64,000 bases of DNA, taken from contig CAWFJG010000030.1 of assembly GCA_963816065.1 (NCBI GenBank), forward strand, positions 706,318 to 770,317, given 5' to 3'. A model generated the notes under the pieces. The model was not told the origin of the DNA. It ran no database searches and was given only the letters and a program-made list of their open reading frames with translations. This DNA comes from Roseiarcus sp963816065. GTDB taxonomy: Bacteria > Pseudomonadota > Alphaproteobacteria > Rhizobiales > Beijerinckiaceae. How positions within the stretch are numbered: the first letter of the stretch is position 1; each line of letters begins with the position of its first letter. The position numbers were made by a program, and so were the translations under genes. This document shows, piece after piece, positions 9,355-18,006 of the stretch.

Positions 9355-10586
9355 CCAATTGTTCACCCGTATCGCCTGTTTCCCGGCGCTGCATGCGGCC
9401 GTGCGCCGTGCGGCTAAAGGCAAGCGCAAGAAGCCGGGCGCGGCCGCGTTCCTCGCCAATCTGGAGGGTGAGATTCTCGCCCTGGAGCGCAACTGCGAGC
9501 CGGTGAATATCGGCCGGGCCGTTACGTCGCCTTCGAGGTGAAAGATCCAAAGAGCGATTCGTCTCGGCGGCGCCGTTTCGCGACCGCGTCGTCCATCATG
9601 CGCTCTGCGCCGTGGTGGAGCCGATCTTCGAGCGCGGATTCATCGATCATACGTTCGCCAATCGGGTCGGCAAGGGAACGCATCGGGCAATCGAGGCCTA
9701 CGAGCATTATCGCGATCGACATGGCACGTTCTGCGCTGCGACATCTATCGCTATTTCCCCGCGATCGACCACGCGATCCTGAAATCGGACTTCCGCCGCC
9801 GGATCGGCTGCCGGCTTACACTGGCGCTGCTGGACCTGATTGTCGATCGCTCGAACCCGCAGGAGCCGGTGAAACTCTATTTCGACGGCGACGATTGTTC
9901 GCGCCATTCCAGCGGCGTCGCGGCCTGCCGATCGGCAATCTGACCAGCCAATTCTTCGCCAATCTGTATCTGGACGGCTTCGATCACTTCGTGACCGAGG
10001 TGCTTCAGGCGCCTTACGTCCGCTACGTGGACGACTTTGCGTTGTTCCACGACGATCCCGCACGTCTTGTCGATTGGCGATCGCGGATCGAGCAATACCT
10101 CGCCGGCCGGCGGCTCGTCCTTCACCCGCGTAAGACCTCGTCGCGTCCTGTCGCGACCCTGCGCAGTTTCTCGGGCTGGTGCTTTTCGACGGTGGGCGCC
10201 GCCTTCCGGAGGACAATGTGCGGCGTTTCCGCAACCGCCTCCGCGGCCTGCGCGATCAATGGCGCGCCGGTGCGATCGACATCGAGGACGTCGATGCCCG
10301 CGTGCGCGCCTGGATCGCGCACGCCGAGCACGCCGACACGTGGCGCTTGCGCCACGCGATCTTCCGGGGCGGTCGGTTCGATCCGGCCAAAGCCCCCGAA
10401 GCCTGGACGGCCCCTTGTCGCCGCGTCGTCCGCGGCGGTTCCTGGAACAACAATCCAGACAACCTCCGCTCCGCGAACCGCAACAGGGCCAACACAGACA
10501 ACCGGAACAACAATCTCGGGTTCCGGGTCGCCCGTACGCTTTCCGCCAGAGCCGGCGCCGTCACGGCGGCGCCGGGCGCGCCCTAA
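9338..10586 (+). CDS. DGR reverse transcriptase (frameshifted, reads into TR)
   Basis: The translated pieces reconstruct a DGR-type reverse transcriptase: an N-terminal LFTRIACFPALHAAVRRA segment, SAAPFRDRVVHHALC, the fingers motif RVGKGTHRAIEAYEHY, the palm aspartate in LRCDIYRYFPAIDH, the DGR-specific LPIGNLTSQFFANLYL and the catalytic YVRYVDDFALF. A thumb/maturase-like end with WIAHAEHADTWRLRH follows. The pieces lie in successive frames separated by single missing bases near 9490, 9552, 9730, 9895 and 10160, so no long single frame exists. Motifs are intact apart from these indels, which is more like uncorrected sequence error or very recent decay than old degeneration. The last frame (from about 10170) runs without a stop through TR to 10586. 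Confidence 0.85.
10417..10541 (+). repeat. DGR template repeat (TR)
   Basis: This 125-base repeat is the donor copy of the VR at 8758-8881. It holds 28 adenines in its variable section (10446-10513), mostly as AAC and AAT codons. Read in the same phase as VR it gives GGSWNNNPDNLRSANRN, the Asn-rich form expected of a template. It lies inside the open 3' extension of the reverse transcriptase frame. T10535, near the 3' end, differs from G8875 of VR, consistent with the IMH*/IMH distinction that makes homing one-way. Confidence 0.92.
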
Positions 10587-10869
10587 GCGTCCAGGGTCGT
10601 CCATGATGAGAATGGTCGGAGCCGCGAGGCGCGCCGACACAGCAGCGGCGCCGGTCCTGGGAGACGCATGGGCTCCGACCGGCGCCGCTAACCGCCAGCC
10701 CGGCGTCAAGATCCCCGATCGGGTTTGGTCGCGGATCGAGCGCGCGAAGTCGGAGTGACCGAGGTTAGCGCTGCGCAACGACGGGCGTCCGGTCTTGCCA
10801 AGTCGGCGGAAGCGGACGCAGGATCGCATGGAGCGGCGCATCGAGAGGCCGCCAGCCGGAGGACAACCG
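10587..10869. other. gap between DGR and MetE-like gene
   Basis: No gene can be supported here. An open stretch from 10603 to 10758 on the plus strand could encode about 51 residues ending DRVWSRIERAKSE, but I recognise no family and see no ribosome-binding site. The GGAGG at about 10857 serves the next gene. Confidence 0.4.
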
Positions 10870-11898
10870 ATGCTCTTGCCCACGACGCTTGTCGGTTCCT
10901 ACGCCCAGCCGGAATGGCTGATCGACCGGGCGAAGCTCGCCGGCCGCTTTCCGCCGCGGGTGCGGGCGAAGGAGCTGTGGCGCGTCCCGGAGCCCTATCT
11001 TGCCGAAGCGCAGGACGACGCCACCGTGGTCGCCATCAAACTGCAGGAAGAGGCGGGGCTCGACATCGTCACCGACGGCGAGATCCGGCGCGAGAGCTAC
11101 TCCAACCGGTTCGCGACCGCGCTGGAGGGGATCGACATCGACAATCCGGGCGTCGCCCTCGACCGGTCCGGCCATCCCAATCCGGTTCCCCGCATCGTCG
11201 GCAAGATCCGCCGCAGGCGTCCCGTCGAGGTCGAGGACCTCGAGTTCCTGCGCCGCCACACGACGCGCATGGTGAAGATGACCGTGCCGGGCCCGTTCAC
11301 CATGAGCCAGCAGGCGCAGAACGACTTCTATCCGTCGCCCGCCGAAGCCGCGATGGACTACGCCGAGGCGGTCAACGCGGAGATCAAGGACCTGTTCGCC
11401 GCCGGCGCCGACATCGTCCAGATCGACGAGCCCTATATGCAGGCGCGGCCGAAGCCGGCCGAGGACTACGGCCTCGCCGCGCTCAACCGCGCGCTCGAAG
11501 GCGTGAACGGGACGACGGCGGTGCACATCTGCTTCGGCTACGCGGCGATCATCCATCAGCGGCCGAGCGCGTACTCGTTCCTGCCCCAGCTCAAGGGCTG
11601 CCGCTGCCGGCAGATCTCGATCGAGACCGCGCAGTCGGGTCTCGACTGCTCGGTCCTCGAGGATCTGCCCGACCACAAGATCATTCTCGGCGTGCTCGAC
11701 CTCTCGACGCCCGAGGTCGAAACGCCGGAGACGGTCGCGGCCCGCATCCGCCGGGCGCTCGCCTACCGCAAGGCCGAAGACATCATCGTCGCGCCCGACT
11801 GCGGCCTCAAATACCTGCCGCGCGATTCCGCGTTCGGCAAGATGAAGGCGATGGTCGAGGGCGCGCGAATCGTGCGGGCCGAGCAGGGCGCGACGTAG
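10870..11898 (+). CDS. cobalamin-independent methionine synthase C-terminal-domain protein (MetE-like)
   Basis: The 342-residue protein corresponds to the zinc-binding C-terminal barrel of MetE; the N-terminal half of full-length MetE (~750 residues) is absent. It opens with TTLVGSY, carries the DGE motif, the VQIDEP strand and the VHICFGY and APDCGLKYL segments that hold the His, Cys and Cys zinc ligands. Stand-alone proteins of this type move methyl groups from donors other than polyglutamyl-folate or take part in xenobiotic thiol metabolism; the donor here is unknown. The ATG is chosen for its GGAGG site 9 bases upstream. Confidence 0.85.
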   Translation: MLLPTTLVGSYAQPEWLIDRAKLAGRFPPRVRAKELWRVPEPYLAEAQDDATVVAIKLQEEAGLDIVTDGEIRRESYSNRFATALEGIDIDNPGVALDRSGHPNPVPRIVGKIRRRRPVEVEDLEFLRRHTTRMVKMTVPGPFTMSQQAQNDFYPSPAEAAMDYAEAVNAEIKDLFAAGADIVQIDEPYMQARPKPAEDYGLAALNRALEGVNGTTAVHICFGYAAIIHQRPSAYSFLPQLKGCRCRQISIETAQSGLDCSVLEDLPDHKIILGVLDLSTPEVETPETVAARIRRALAYRKAEDIIVAPDCGLKYLPRDSAFGKMKAMVEGARIVRAEQGAT

Positions 11899-11999
11899 CG
11901 CGCGCTGTCTTTCGAGGTCCGAATCCCCGAGCCGATCATCTGGGGATTGTCGGGGCGGAGGGGCGGCGCGGGCGCCGCCCGATGCTATAAGTCCGCTGC

Positions 12000-12437
12000 A
12001 TGGCCCTGCACCTGATCAAACTTTGCGTCGGCGCGGATTCGCTCGAAGACCTGCGCAGCTGGATGGCCTCGCGGATGCGCGAGGCGAAGCAGCGCGGAGC
12101 GCCGGCCCGCCATGCCCATGTCACGCGCATGACGCCGAGGCGGGCGGACGAGCTGATCGACGGCGGCTCGCTTTACTGGGTGATCAAGGGCCAGATCGGG
12201 GCGCGACAGACGCTCGTCGGCGTCGAGCCGTTCCGGGACGCCGACGGGATCGGCCGCTGCAAGCTCTGGCTCGACGGCGAGGTGACGCCGGTCGCGCCCC
12301 GCCCGATGCGCGCCTTCCAAGGGTGGCGCTATTACGAGCCGAAGGACGCGCCGCCTGATCTCGACGAGTCGCAGGCGGGTTTCGCAGAGATGCCGGAAAC
12401 GCTGCGACGGGAACTTGCGTCGCTGGGACTGCTGTGA
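12000..12437 (+). CDS. DUF1489 family protein
   Basis: The 145-residue protein begins MALHLIKLCVGADS and contains TRMTPRRADELIDGGSLYWVIKG and RAFQGWRYYEPKDAPPDL, the hallmarks of DUF1489, a family found almost only in alphaproteobacteria. Its function is unknown. Length and domain ends agree with the family, and the frame is intact. It is a single gene with about 100 bases free on the upstream side. Confidence 0.85.
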   Translation: MALHLIKLCVGADSLEDLRSWMASRMREAKQRGAPARHAHVTRMTPRRADELIDGGSLYWVIKGQIGARQTLVGVEPFRDADGIGRCKLWLDGEVTPVAPRPMRAFQGWRYYEPKDAPPDLDESQAGFAEMPETLRRELASLGLL

Positions 12438-12443
12438 CCGGTC

Positions 12444-12836
12444 GTGGCGATCGTTCGACCGCGGCACAAATATGCCGACATGCGTCGAATGGAGGAAGTG
12501 ATCCACGGATCGGGTCTCGACTTCACGATCGTATGGCCGGCGCAACTCGTCAACGACCCGCTCACGCAGCGTTAGCGCATCGGCACGGAAGGTAATCTAC
12601 CCGACGGCGGGGCGATCTCGTGCGCCGATGTCGCGGACTTCATGGTCCGCCATGTCGCCGACGATCAGATCCGCAACCGCGCGGTCGCGCTTTCCCACGA
12701 GGAAATGTCGCTTGAACGGACTAGCCGCTCGCGTCCCGCTGAAGTCTGCGTCGCTTATGCCGAGCACATAGACATGCTTTGGACATTGAGAGCGTGGCGC
12801 GAACGTGTCGCGCGCAACTTCGGTCGATTAGCCTAA
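12444..12836 (+). pseudogene. remnant of an NAD(P)-binding oxidoreductase (NmrA/SDR-atypical type)
   Basis: One frame reads KYADMRRMEEVIHGSGLDFTIVWPAQLVNDPLTQR, then TAG, then RIGTEGNLPDGGAISCADVADFMVRHVADD. This is the C-terminal half of an NAD(P)H-binding (NmrA-like) protein: the E-x-x-L/I-x-x-S-G-L-D segment and the I-S-x-A-D-V-A-D-F strand are typical. The Rossmann N-terminus is missing and an amber codon stands where family members have Tyr. After about 12690 the similarity ends. It is therefore a truncated, interrupted gene. Confidence 0.6.
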
Positions 12837-12922
12837 CGGCCACGGAATTTATATTGAATGAAGAGACGTTTAGTGCTAAACCAATTCTTGGGGGAACGGA
12901 CGCTTCGGTGCAGGGGCATCCG

Positions 12923-13576
12923 ATGAAAAACTCAATAACAATAGGCATCATGGCTGCCGGAGTCGCGATAGCGGCCTCGTCGTCAGTCACCGCGGGCTCG
13001 ATCAGCATTGACGCTAAGGATGGGGTGGCGTTCACCATAACCGACACGGGCGGGTGCGGCCCGGCTGGATGTGTCCCGCTGCTATCCAGCGGCTACATCA
13101 GCGGCGGAGTGGGGATCGGACAGACAGCCCCGCAACTCATCGTTACCCCGGGCGAGTACAGGTTCACATACCTGGGAAACGGCGATGCGGCGGCTCACAA
13201 CACGTTCACCATCGCCGTGGGTTCGAACGTCATCCACTGGAACGATGCAGTTGGCGCCTCCTTCATCTATACAGTCGGCGCTGCCGGCGTGGTTCCGTTC
13301 GTCTACACCAACTTGACGACGGGCCAGTCGATCGCCGATGGCGACGTCTCTCCGAACCAAAACTTGGCTTATGGGCTGTTTGGGGTCAACTCGAGGCTCG
13401 CCTATATCGCCCTGACCGACATGCCATACCCTGATCACGATTTCCAGGATCTTGGAATCAAGATATCGGCCATTCCGGAGCCCGCGATGTGGGCGTTGAT
13501 GCTGATTGGATTCGCAAGCCTCGGCTATGGCGCCTTCCGAAGGGCCGGCAAGGAGGGCGTCTCGGCCGTCGGCTGA
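12923..13576 (+). CDS. PEP-CTERM sorting-domain protein
   Basis: The 217-residue secreted protein starts MKNSITIGIMAAGVAIAASSS, a signal peptide, and ends in a PEP-CTERM tripartite tail: IPEPAMWALM, a hydrophobic helix and the basic RRAGK cluster. PEP-CTERM proteins are processed by an exosortase and placed at the surface or in exopolysaccharide. The body is rich in Gly, Thr and Asn with no identifiable domain. No exosortase is in the window. The ATG at 12923 is preferred because it begins the signal peptide. Confidence 0.8.
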   Translation: MKNSITIGIMAAGVAIAASSSVTAGSISIDAKDGVAFTITDTGGCGPAGCVPLLSSGYISGGVGIGQTAPQLIVTPGEYRFTYLGNGDAAAHNTFTIAVGSNVIHWNDAVGASFIYTVGAAGVVPFVYTNLTTGQSIADGDVSPNQNLAYGLFGVNSRLAYIALTDMPYPDHDFQDLGIKISAIPEPAMWALMLIGFASLGYGAFRRAGKEGVSAVG

Positions 13577-13970
13577 TCCGTCTTGCAACGCGTGCTTAGA
13601 TTGCGAGACCACCGCATTGCGATGGCCGCCACGCCATTGCCTTTCGCATAAGCGCCTTCTCCCTCCGCCCTGACTTCGCGCGCCGGGCGGGGGGCTGGCG
13701 ATTGCGCGCGCAGGGGGCCCAGTCAGGAGGCTTAGCCCGTCGGGAGACGGACCGTCTCGCCTCGCTTCATGCGGCGTCCTTTCCCGGGCAAAGCCGCGGC
13801 GAATCCGGAGAGGAGTCCGCCCCCGAATTGAAATGAGCGCAAGCCGCAGGCGCTCTCGCGGGATAAGGGGTCTAACCGCGGACAAAAAGGGCGATTTCTT
13901 TCAGTTTCCGCTTGCCGAAGCGCGCTCGGCGCACAATCTGGGTATCCGTCGACGAGCTGTTGAACCCGCA
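13577..13970. other. intergenic region, nothing identified
   Basis: About 390 bases separate the PEP-CTERM gene from the VWA gene. I see no gene, RNA or strong inverted repeat. The stretch at 13880-13920 is locally A+T-richer (GATTTCTTTCAG) and may contain the promoter of the next gene. Confidence 0.4.
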
Positions 13971-14681
13971 ATGGACAAGTCCAGAAACGCCCCCGTCCCC
14001 CAACCAGGAAACAGCGACAGCGTCGCCGCCTTCGTCGAGGCCGCCAAGCGGACGCCCACTCCGGAGTCGTCGGGGCGGGGACGGCTGATCTTTGCGCTGG
14101 ACGCCACCATGAGCCGGCAACCGACCTGGGACTCGGCCCAGCGCCTCCAGGCGCGGATGTTTCAGGTCGCCGCAGGGTTCGGGGGCCTCGAGGTGCAGCT
14201 CGTCTATTATCGCGGCCTGAGCGAGTGCAAAGCGTCGCAATTCGTGTCGGAAGGACGCGGCCTCGCCGAACTGATGAGCCGGATCGAGGTGCGCGGCGGC
14301 GAGACCCAGATCGGCCGGGTGCTGGCGCACGCGCGCAATGAAGCCAAGCGGGTCAAGGTCGGCGCGCTGGTCTTCGTCGGCGACGCGATGGAGGAGAACC
14401 CGGACGCGCTCGCCGCACTCGCCGGCGAACTCGCCCTGCAAGGGGTGAAGGCCTTCATGTTCCAGGAGGGAAGGGACCCATCGGCGCGGCGCGTCTTCGC
14501 CGAGATCGCCCGGCTCACCGGCGGCGCCTACAGCGCGTTCGATGCGGGGGCTACGTCGCGGCTCGAGGCGCTCCTGCGCGCGGCGGCCGCCTATGCGGCG
14601 GGCGGACACAAGGCGCTCGCGCTCGAAGCCCGGTCCGACGAGGCGGCGAGGCTCCTGCTCTCGCAGATGCAGGGATCGTGA
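13971..14681 (+). CDS. von Willebrand factor A (VWA)-like protein
   Basis: The 236-residue cytoplasmic protein has a VWA-like fold. The first strand ends in IFALDATMSRQ, a variant of the metal-ion-dependent DxSxS site, and a later strand reads GALVFVGDAMEE. Proteins of this kind bind partners through a Mg2+ site. The ATG at 13971 gives a start just before the globular domain; an upstream in-frame extension is low-complexity and looks non-coding. It is followed by a membrane J-domain gene, suggesting a shared role, although no established pathway is known for the pair. Confidence 0.7.
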   Translation: MDKSRNAPVPQPGNSDSVAAFVEAAKRTPTPESSGRGRLIFALDATMSRQPTWDSAQRLQARMFQVAAGFGGLEVQLVYYRGLSECKASQFVSEGRGLAELMSRIEVRGGETQIGRVLAHARNEAKRVKVGALVFVGDAMEENPDALAALAGELALQGVKAFMFQEGRDPSARRVFAEIARLTGGAYSAFDAGATSRLEALLRAAAAYAAGGHKALALEARSDEAARLLLSQMQGS

Positions 14682-14759
14682 AACTGGCGTAGCGTCGCGC
14701 GCGGGTTGTCCCCGCCTTGGCCGTGCGATCGGGCGCGACGACATGAAGGCATTGCTTGA

Positions 14760-15480
14760 ATGAATTTCGTTATCGGTCTGATTTTGCTGATTCTTGTCCT
14801 GTCAGCGATCAGGCGATTTGCGCGCATGAACCCCGCCGATTTGGCGCCGTACCGTCCGCATGGGCGGCGGCGTTCTGGGCTTGATCGTCGCCGCGCTGCT
14901 TCTCCTGCGGGGCCAGGTCGTCATCGCGGCGGCCCTGGCGGGAATGGCGGCAAGCTTCGCGGGCTGGCGAAAACTTGGGCAGTGGGCGTCATTCCGTTGG
15001 CCCGCGACCGGCGCCGCGCCCAGCGCAGGAAGGGTCACGACGGCCCGTTCGGCGATGCTCGAGATGCGGCTCGACCACGACAGCGGGGTGATGACGGGCG
15101 CCGCGCTGGCGGGAACCTTTGCCGGCCGATCGCTGGAGACGCTGTCGCGTCCCGAACTTCTGAGCCTCCGTGAAGAGCTTCGCCTCGACGATCCCGACGG
15201 CGTCGCGCTGCTAGAGACTTATCTCGACCGCCGGTTTGCCGGCTGGCGTGAGGCAGACGAGGGTCAGGGTCAGCGGCGGGGGACTGCCGGCTCCAGCGGC
15301 GCGTTGTCCCGTCGCGAAGCCTACGAAATTCTGGGGCTGCAGGAAGGCGCGGCCGCCGAGGAGATTATTCGCGCGCATCGCGCTTTGATGAAGAAGCTTC
15401 ATCCAGATCACGGCGGTACGACCGCGCTTGCCGCGCGGGTCAATCAGGCCAAGGATGTTTTGATGCAGCGGCACGGCTAA
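14760..15480 (+). CDS. membrane-anchored J-domain protein (frameshifted)
   Basis: The N-terminus MNFVIGLILLILVLSAI is a membrane helix, a second hydrophobic helix follows (VLGLIVAALLLLR), and the last ~55 residues are a J domain with AYEILGL and the HPD motif in KLHPDHGG, which stimulates Hsp70/DnaK ATPase. The arrangement of helices first and a C-terminal J domain resembles Tim14/DjlA-like co-chaperones. An apparent extra C near 14846 shifts the frame; removing it joins DLA to RTVRMGGGVLG, so the gene is probably intact in the cell. Corrected length is about 240 residues. Confidence 0.75.
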
Positions 15481-15526
15481 AGCGCTCTCCTGGCGAGGGC
15501 GTTGGGTCGGATTGGGAGGCGCGAGG

Positions 15527-17198
15527 TCAGTCACGGGAGGCGAAGCAGGCGAAGCCGCTCCTCTTCAGCGACCGGCAGGCGGTTTCGGCGGAGGCCGAAG
15601 TCGAAACCCGTGAAGCGGGCGCGGTAAAGCGTGCCTTCGCGCCTGCGCACCTTCTCCGTGACGGGCTTCGCCCCCGCGAGCATAGCGCGGCCTTGCTGGC
15701 GCGCCCTGTCGAGCAGCGCACGCGCCTTGGCCGGGTCGTCGGTGGCGCCGACCTGGATGATCCAGCTCTTCTCGCTCGCCTTCGGGGAGCTGTCGTCGGA
15801 CTCGTCGTCGGAGCGGCCGGCGACGGTCGTTCCCTGCGCCGTCTTGACGCCAGCGCGGTCGGCGTCGCCTTTGGGCTTGGCTGGCGGCGCCGCGTCTGCC
15901 GGGTCCGGGCCCTTCGTCCAGACGAGGCGGCTTACGCCTGAACCCGGCGCCTTCGCAGGGGGAGGGGACGCCAGGGCCGGCGCGACCGCGGCTTGGCGTT
16001 GGCCGATTGCGCGCGGCGGAAAGGGCGCGCCGTCCGAGCCGGAGGACAAGCTGACCTTACGAACCGCGGCGACGCTGATCGTCGGCTGGTCGTCGTTCTC
16101 GCGCGCCGTCGCCCTTCGCCATCGAGCGCCTGCGCGACCGCGGCATGCGACGGCACGGCGACCGGGATCGGCCGCGGCCGGGCCGGCGCCGGAGCGACGG
16201 CGGCCTTGGCCGCCTGCTCCTCTTCATCCGAGACGTCCGCGACCCGGGTCGCGGTGCGGACGGTGGAGCACTGGGCGAGATGATCGTCGATCAGGTTCTC
16301 CATCACCCGATCGCGCGCCGCCGCGCGTGCGGCCGCCCATCACCACGGCGAGCAACGATCGTCCGTCCCGATGGACCGACGTCAGGAGATTGAAGCCCGA
16401 GGCGCGGGTATAGCCGGTCTTGATGCCGTCGACGCCGTCGACCCGGCCGAGCAGGTGATTGTGATTTCCGATCGTCCGCCCGTCATATTCAAACTCCTCC
16501 GTCGAGAAATATTTGAAGTAGCGGGGGAACCGGTCCTCGAGCGAGCGCGCCAGAATGGTCAGGTCGCGCGCCGTGGTGATCTGGTCGTCGTTGGGCAGAC
16601 CGGAGGCGTTGCGATAGGTGGTGTTCGACATGCCGATCTCATGCGCCTTGCGGGTCATCATCGCGGCGAACGCGCTCTCGTCGCCGCCGATCGCCTCGGC
16701 GATCGCCACCGCGATATCGTTGGCCGAGCGGGTGACGACCGCCTTGATCGCGTCGTCGACGCTGATCGTCTCGCCCGGTTCCAGACCCAGTTTCGAGGGC
16801 TCCTGGGCGGCTGCGTGCTCGGAAATCGGGATGCGCGACTGAAGCGTCATCTTGCCGCTGTCGAGCTGCTCGAACAGCAGGTAGAGCGTCATCACCTTGG
16901 TGATCGAGGCGGGATGGCGAAGGCCGTCGGGGTCGGCCGCGTAGATCGTGCGGCCGCTGTTGGCGTCGACGACGATGGCGGAAAACGCCGGCGAGGAGGG
17001 AACGCGCACGGTCGAGCCGCGCCGCGCCTCTGAGACATGACGGACACGCGCATGGGCGTAGTGGACATGGCGCGCGTGGCGATGGAGATGGGCGTCGGCC
17101 GGGGCCGCGACGAGGGTCAGCGCCGAGGCCGCCATGAGCGCCGCGACGACGGCGCGCGCGACAGAACCGAGATGCGGGTTTCGAACACGCCACGCCAT
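15527..17198 (-). CDS. D-alanyl-D-alanine carboxypeptidase (S11) with C-terminal SPOR domain (frameshifted)
   Basis: The protein has a signal peptide and the three penicillin-binding motifs of peptidase S11: SITK (serine acyl-enzyme site), SAN and KTG in GIKTGYTRASGF. These enzymes trim the terminal D-Ala from peptidoglycan pentapeptides in the periplasm. A long Pro/Ala linker leads to a SPOR domain (SWIIQVGATDDPAKA to ACRSLKRSGFACF) that binds denuded glycan at the septum. The frame breaks at about 16330, 16110 and 15592, each explained by a single-base indel. The neighbouring order with phasin, clpS and clpA is familiar from Hyphomicrobiales, so the breaks are probably assembly errors. Confidence 0.8.
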
Positions 17199-17470
17199 AT
17201 ACGCGCCCCAATTTTACACACCGGTCGTCGGGCAAGTGGCCCGGCGAACACACGCGAACGATATGGCGATGCGGTTACGAGCCAGTTAACGCGACGTCGC
17301 CGATGTGCAGCGAATTCGCTCCAAGCCCCTGATCAATCAGGGGCTGCGCCGCGCTCGCAAGCCGACCTGCGCTCGCGTCGACTGTGAGGCGCAATGGATA
17401 AAGCCTGACGAAGACGAGTAAAATCCTCTTTTCGGGTGACGCGGCGTCAGGCGTGGCGCGGGCGGTTATG

Positions 17471-17516
17471 TTGCAGTGCAAAAAACGCTTGACTTTTATT
17501 GTGCAGTGCACATAAT
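17471..17516 (+). promoter_or_regulatory. phasin promoter with two palindromic operator-like boxes
   Basis: TTGACT (17489-17494) and CATAAT (17511-17516) are spaced 16 bases, a good sigma-70 match. TTGCAGTGCAA (17471-17481) and TGTGCAGTGCACA (17500-17512) are odd-length palindromes sharing TGCAGTGCA, with centres 30 bases apart, and they flank or overlap the -35 to -10 region. PhaR, the repressor of phasin genes, binds TGC/GCA-rich palindromes, so PhaR control is a reasonable inference. Confidence 0.6.
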
Positions 17517-17580
17517 CACTCATAGACGATAGGTCGGCCGGCCAAGGGCGGACGACCGTGGTCAAGAAAAGGAGTTCCCC

Positions 17581-17922
17581 ATGGCTACCACCCCGAATTT
17601 CGCAGATCTCCAGGATTTCTCCAAGAAGCAGCTCGAGGCGATGACTTCGGCCTCATCGCTGTGGGCGAAGGGCCTACAGGACCTCGCCGCCGAATCGACC
17701 GACTATTCGAAGAAGGCCTTCGAGGCCGGCTCGGCCACGTTCGAGAAGCTGCTCGGCGCCCGCAGCGTCGAGGCCGCGGTCCAGATTCAGTCCGACTTCG
17801 CCAAACAGGCGTATGAGGGCTTCGTCGCGCAGGCCAGCAAGGTCTCCGAGCTCTACGCCAAGGTCGCCGCGGACGCCCTGAAGCCTGTCACATCGGCTTA
17901 CGCCATCCTGCAGACCAAATAA
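17581..17922 (+). CDS. phasin family protein (polyhydroxyalkanoate granule-associated)
   Basis: This 113-residue, helix-rich, low-cysteine protein matches the phasin family, with the typical FADLQDFSKKQLEA start and repeated amphipathic helices (YSKKAFEAG, EAAVQIQSDFAKQAYEGFVAQASK). Phasins coat polyhydroxybutyrate granules and control their number and size, so the organism probably stores PHA. The gene has a GGAG ribosome-binding site, a strong promoter with a candidate repressor operator, and a clear rho-independent terminator, so it is expressed as a single unit. Confidence 0.9.
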   Translation: MATTPNFADLQDFSKKQLEAMTSASSLWAKGLQDLAAESTDYSKKAFEAGSATFEKLLGARSVEAAVQIQSDFAKQAYEGFVAQASKVSELYAKVAADALKPVTSAYAILQTK

Positions 17923-17978
17923 CGACGCGGCAAGCCGCGGCGCTTCTGCGGCAAGCCATTCAACGACATTGTCGCATC

Positions 17979-18006
17979 AGCCGGCGCCCCGGGGCGTCGG
18001 CTTTTT
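17979..18006 (+). terminator. rho-independent terminator after the phasin gene
   Basis: AGCCGGCGCCCC and GGGGCGTCGGCT pair as a long GC-rich stem (17979-18002), followed at once by a run of T (18002-18006). It lies 57 bases after the phasin stop. Confidence 0.85.

Larger units (their letters stand above)
8758..10586 (+). mobile_element. diversity-generating retroelement: VR, hairpin, avd, reverse transcriptase, TR
   Basis: All parts of a DGR occur in order on one strand: VR at the 3' end of the target gene, a hairpin just after it, an Avd-like gene, a group-specific reverse transcriptase with YVDD and IGNLTSQ motifs, and TR. TR and VR are identical over ~124 bases except at template adenines, one missing base and one base near the 3' boundary. 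DGRs work by error-prone reverse transcription of the TR transcript, with adenines misread, followed by replacement of VR. Because the coding frames contain many indels here, present activity is uncertain. Confidence 0.88.

Noticed and set aside
12571..12576. TAG as recoded amber (pyrrolysine or similar)
   Set aside because: The gene is truncated and lies outside any pyl context; a stop in a pseudogene or a base-call error is simpler.
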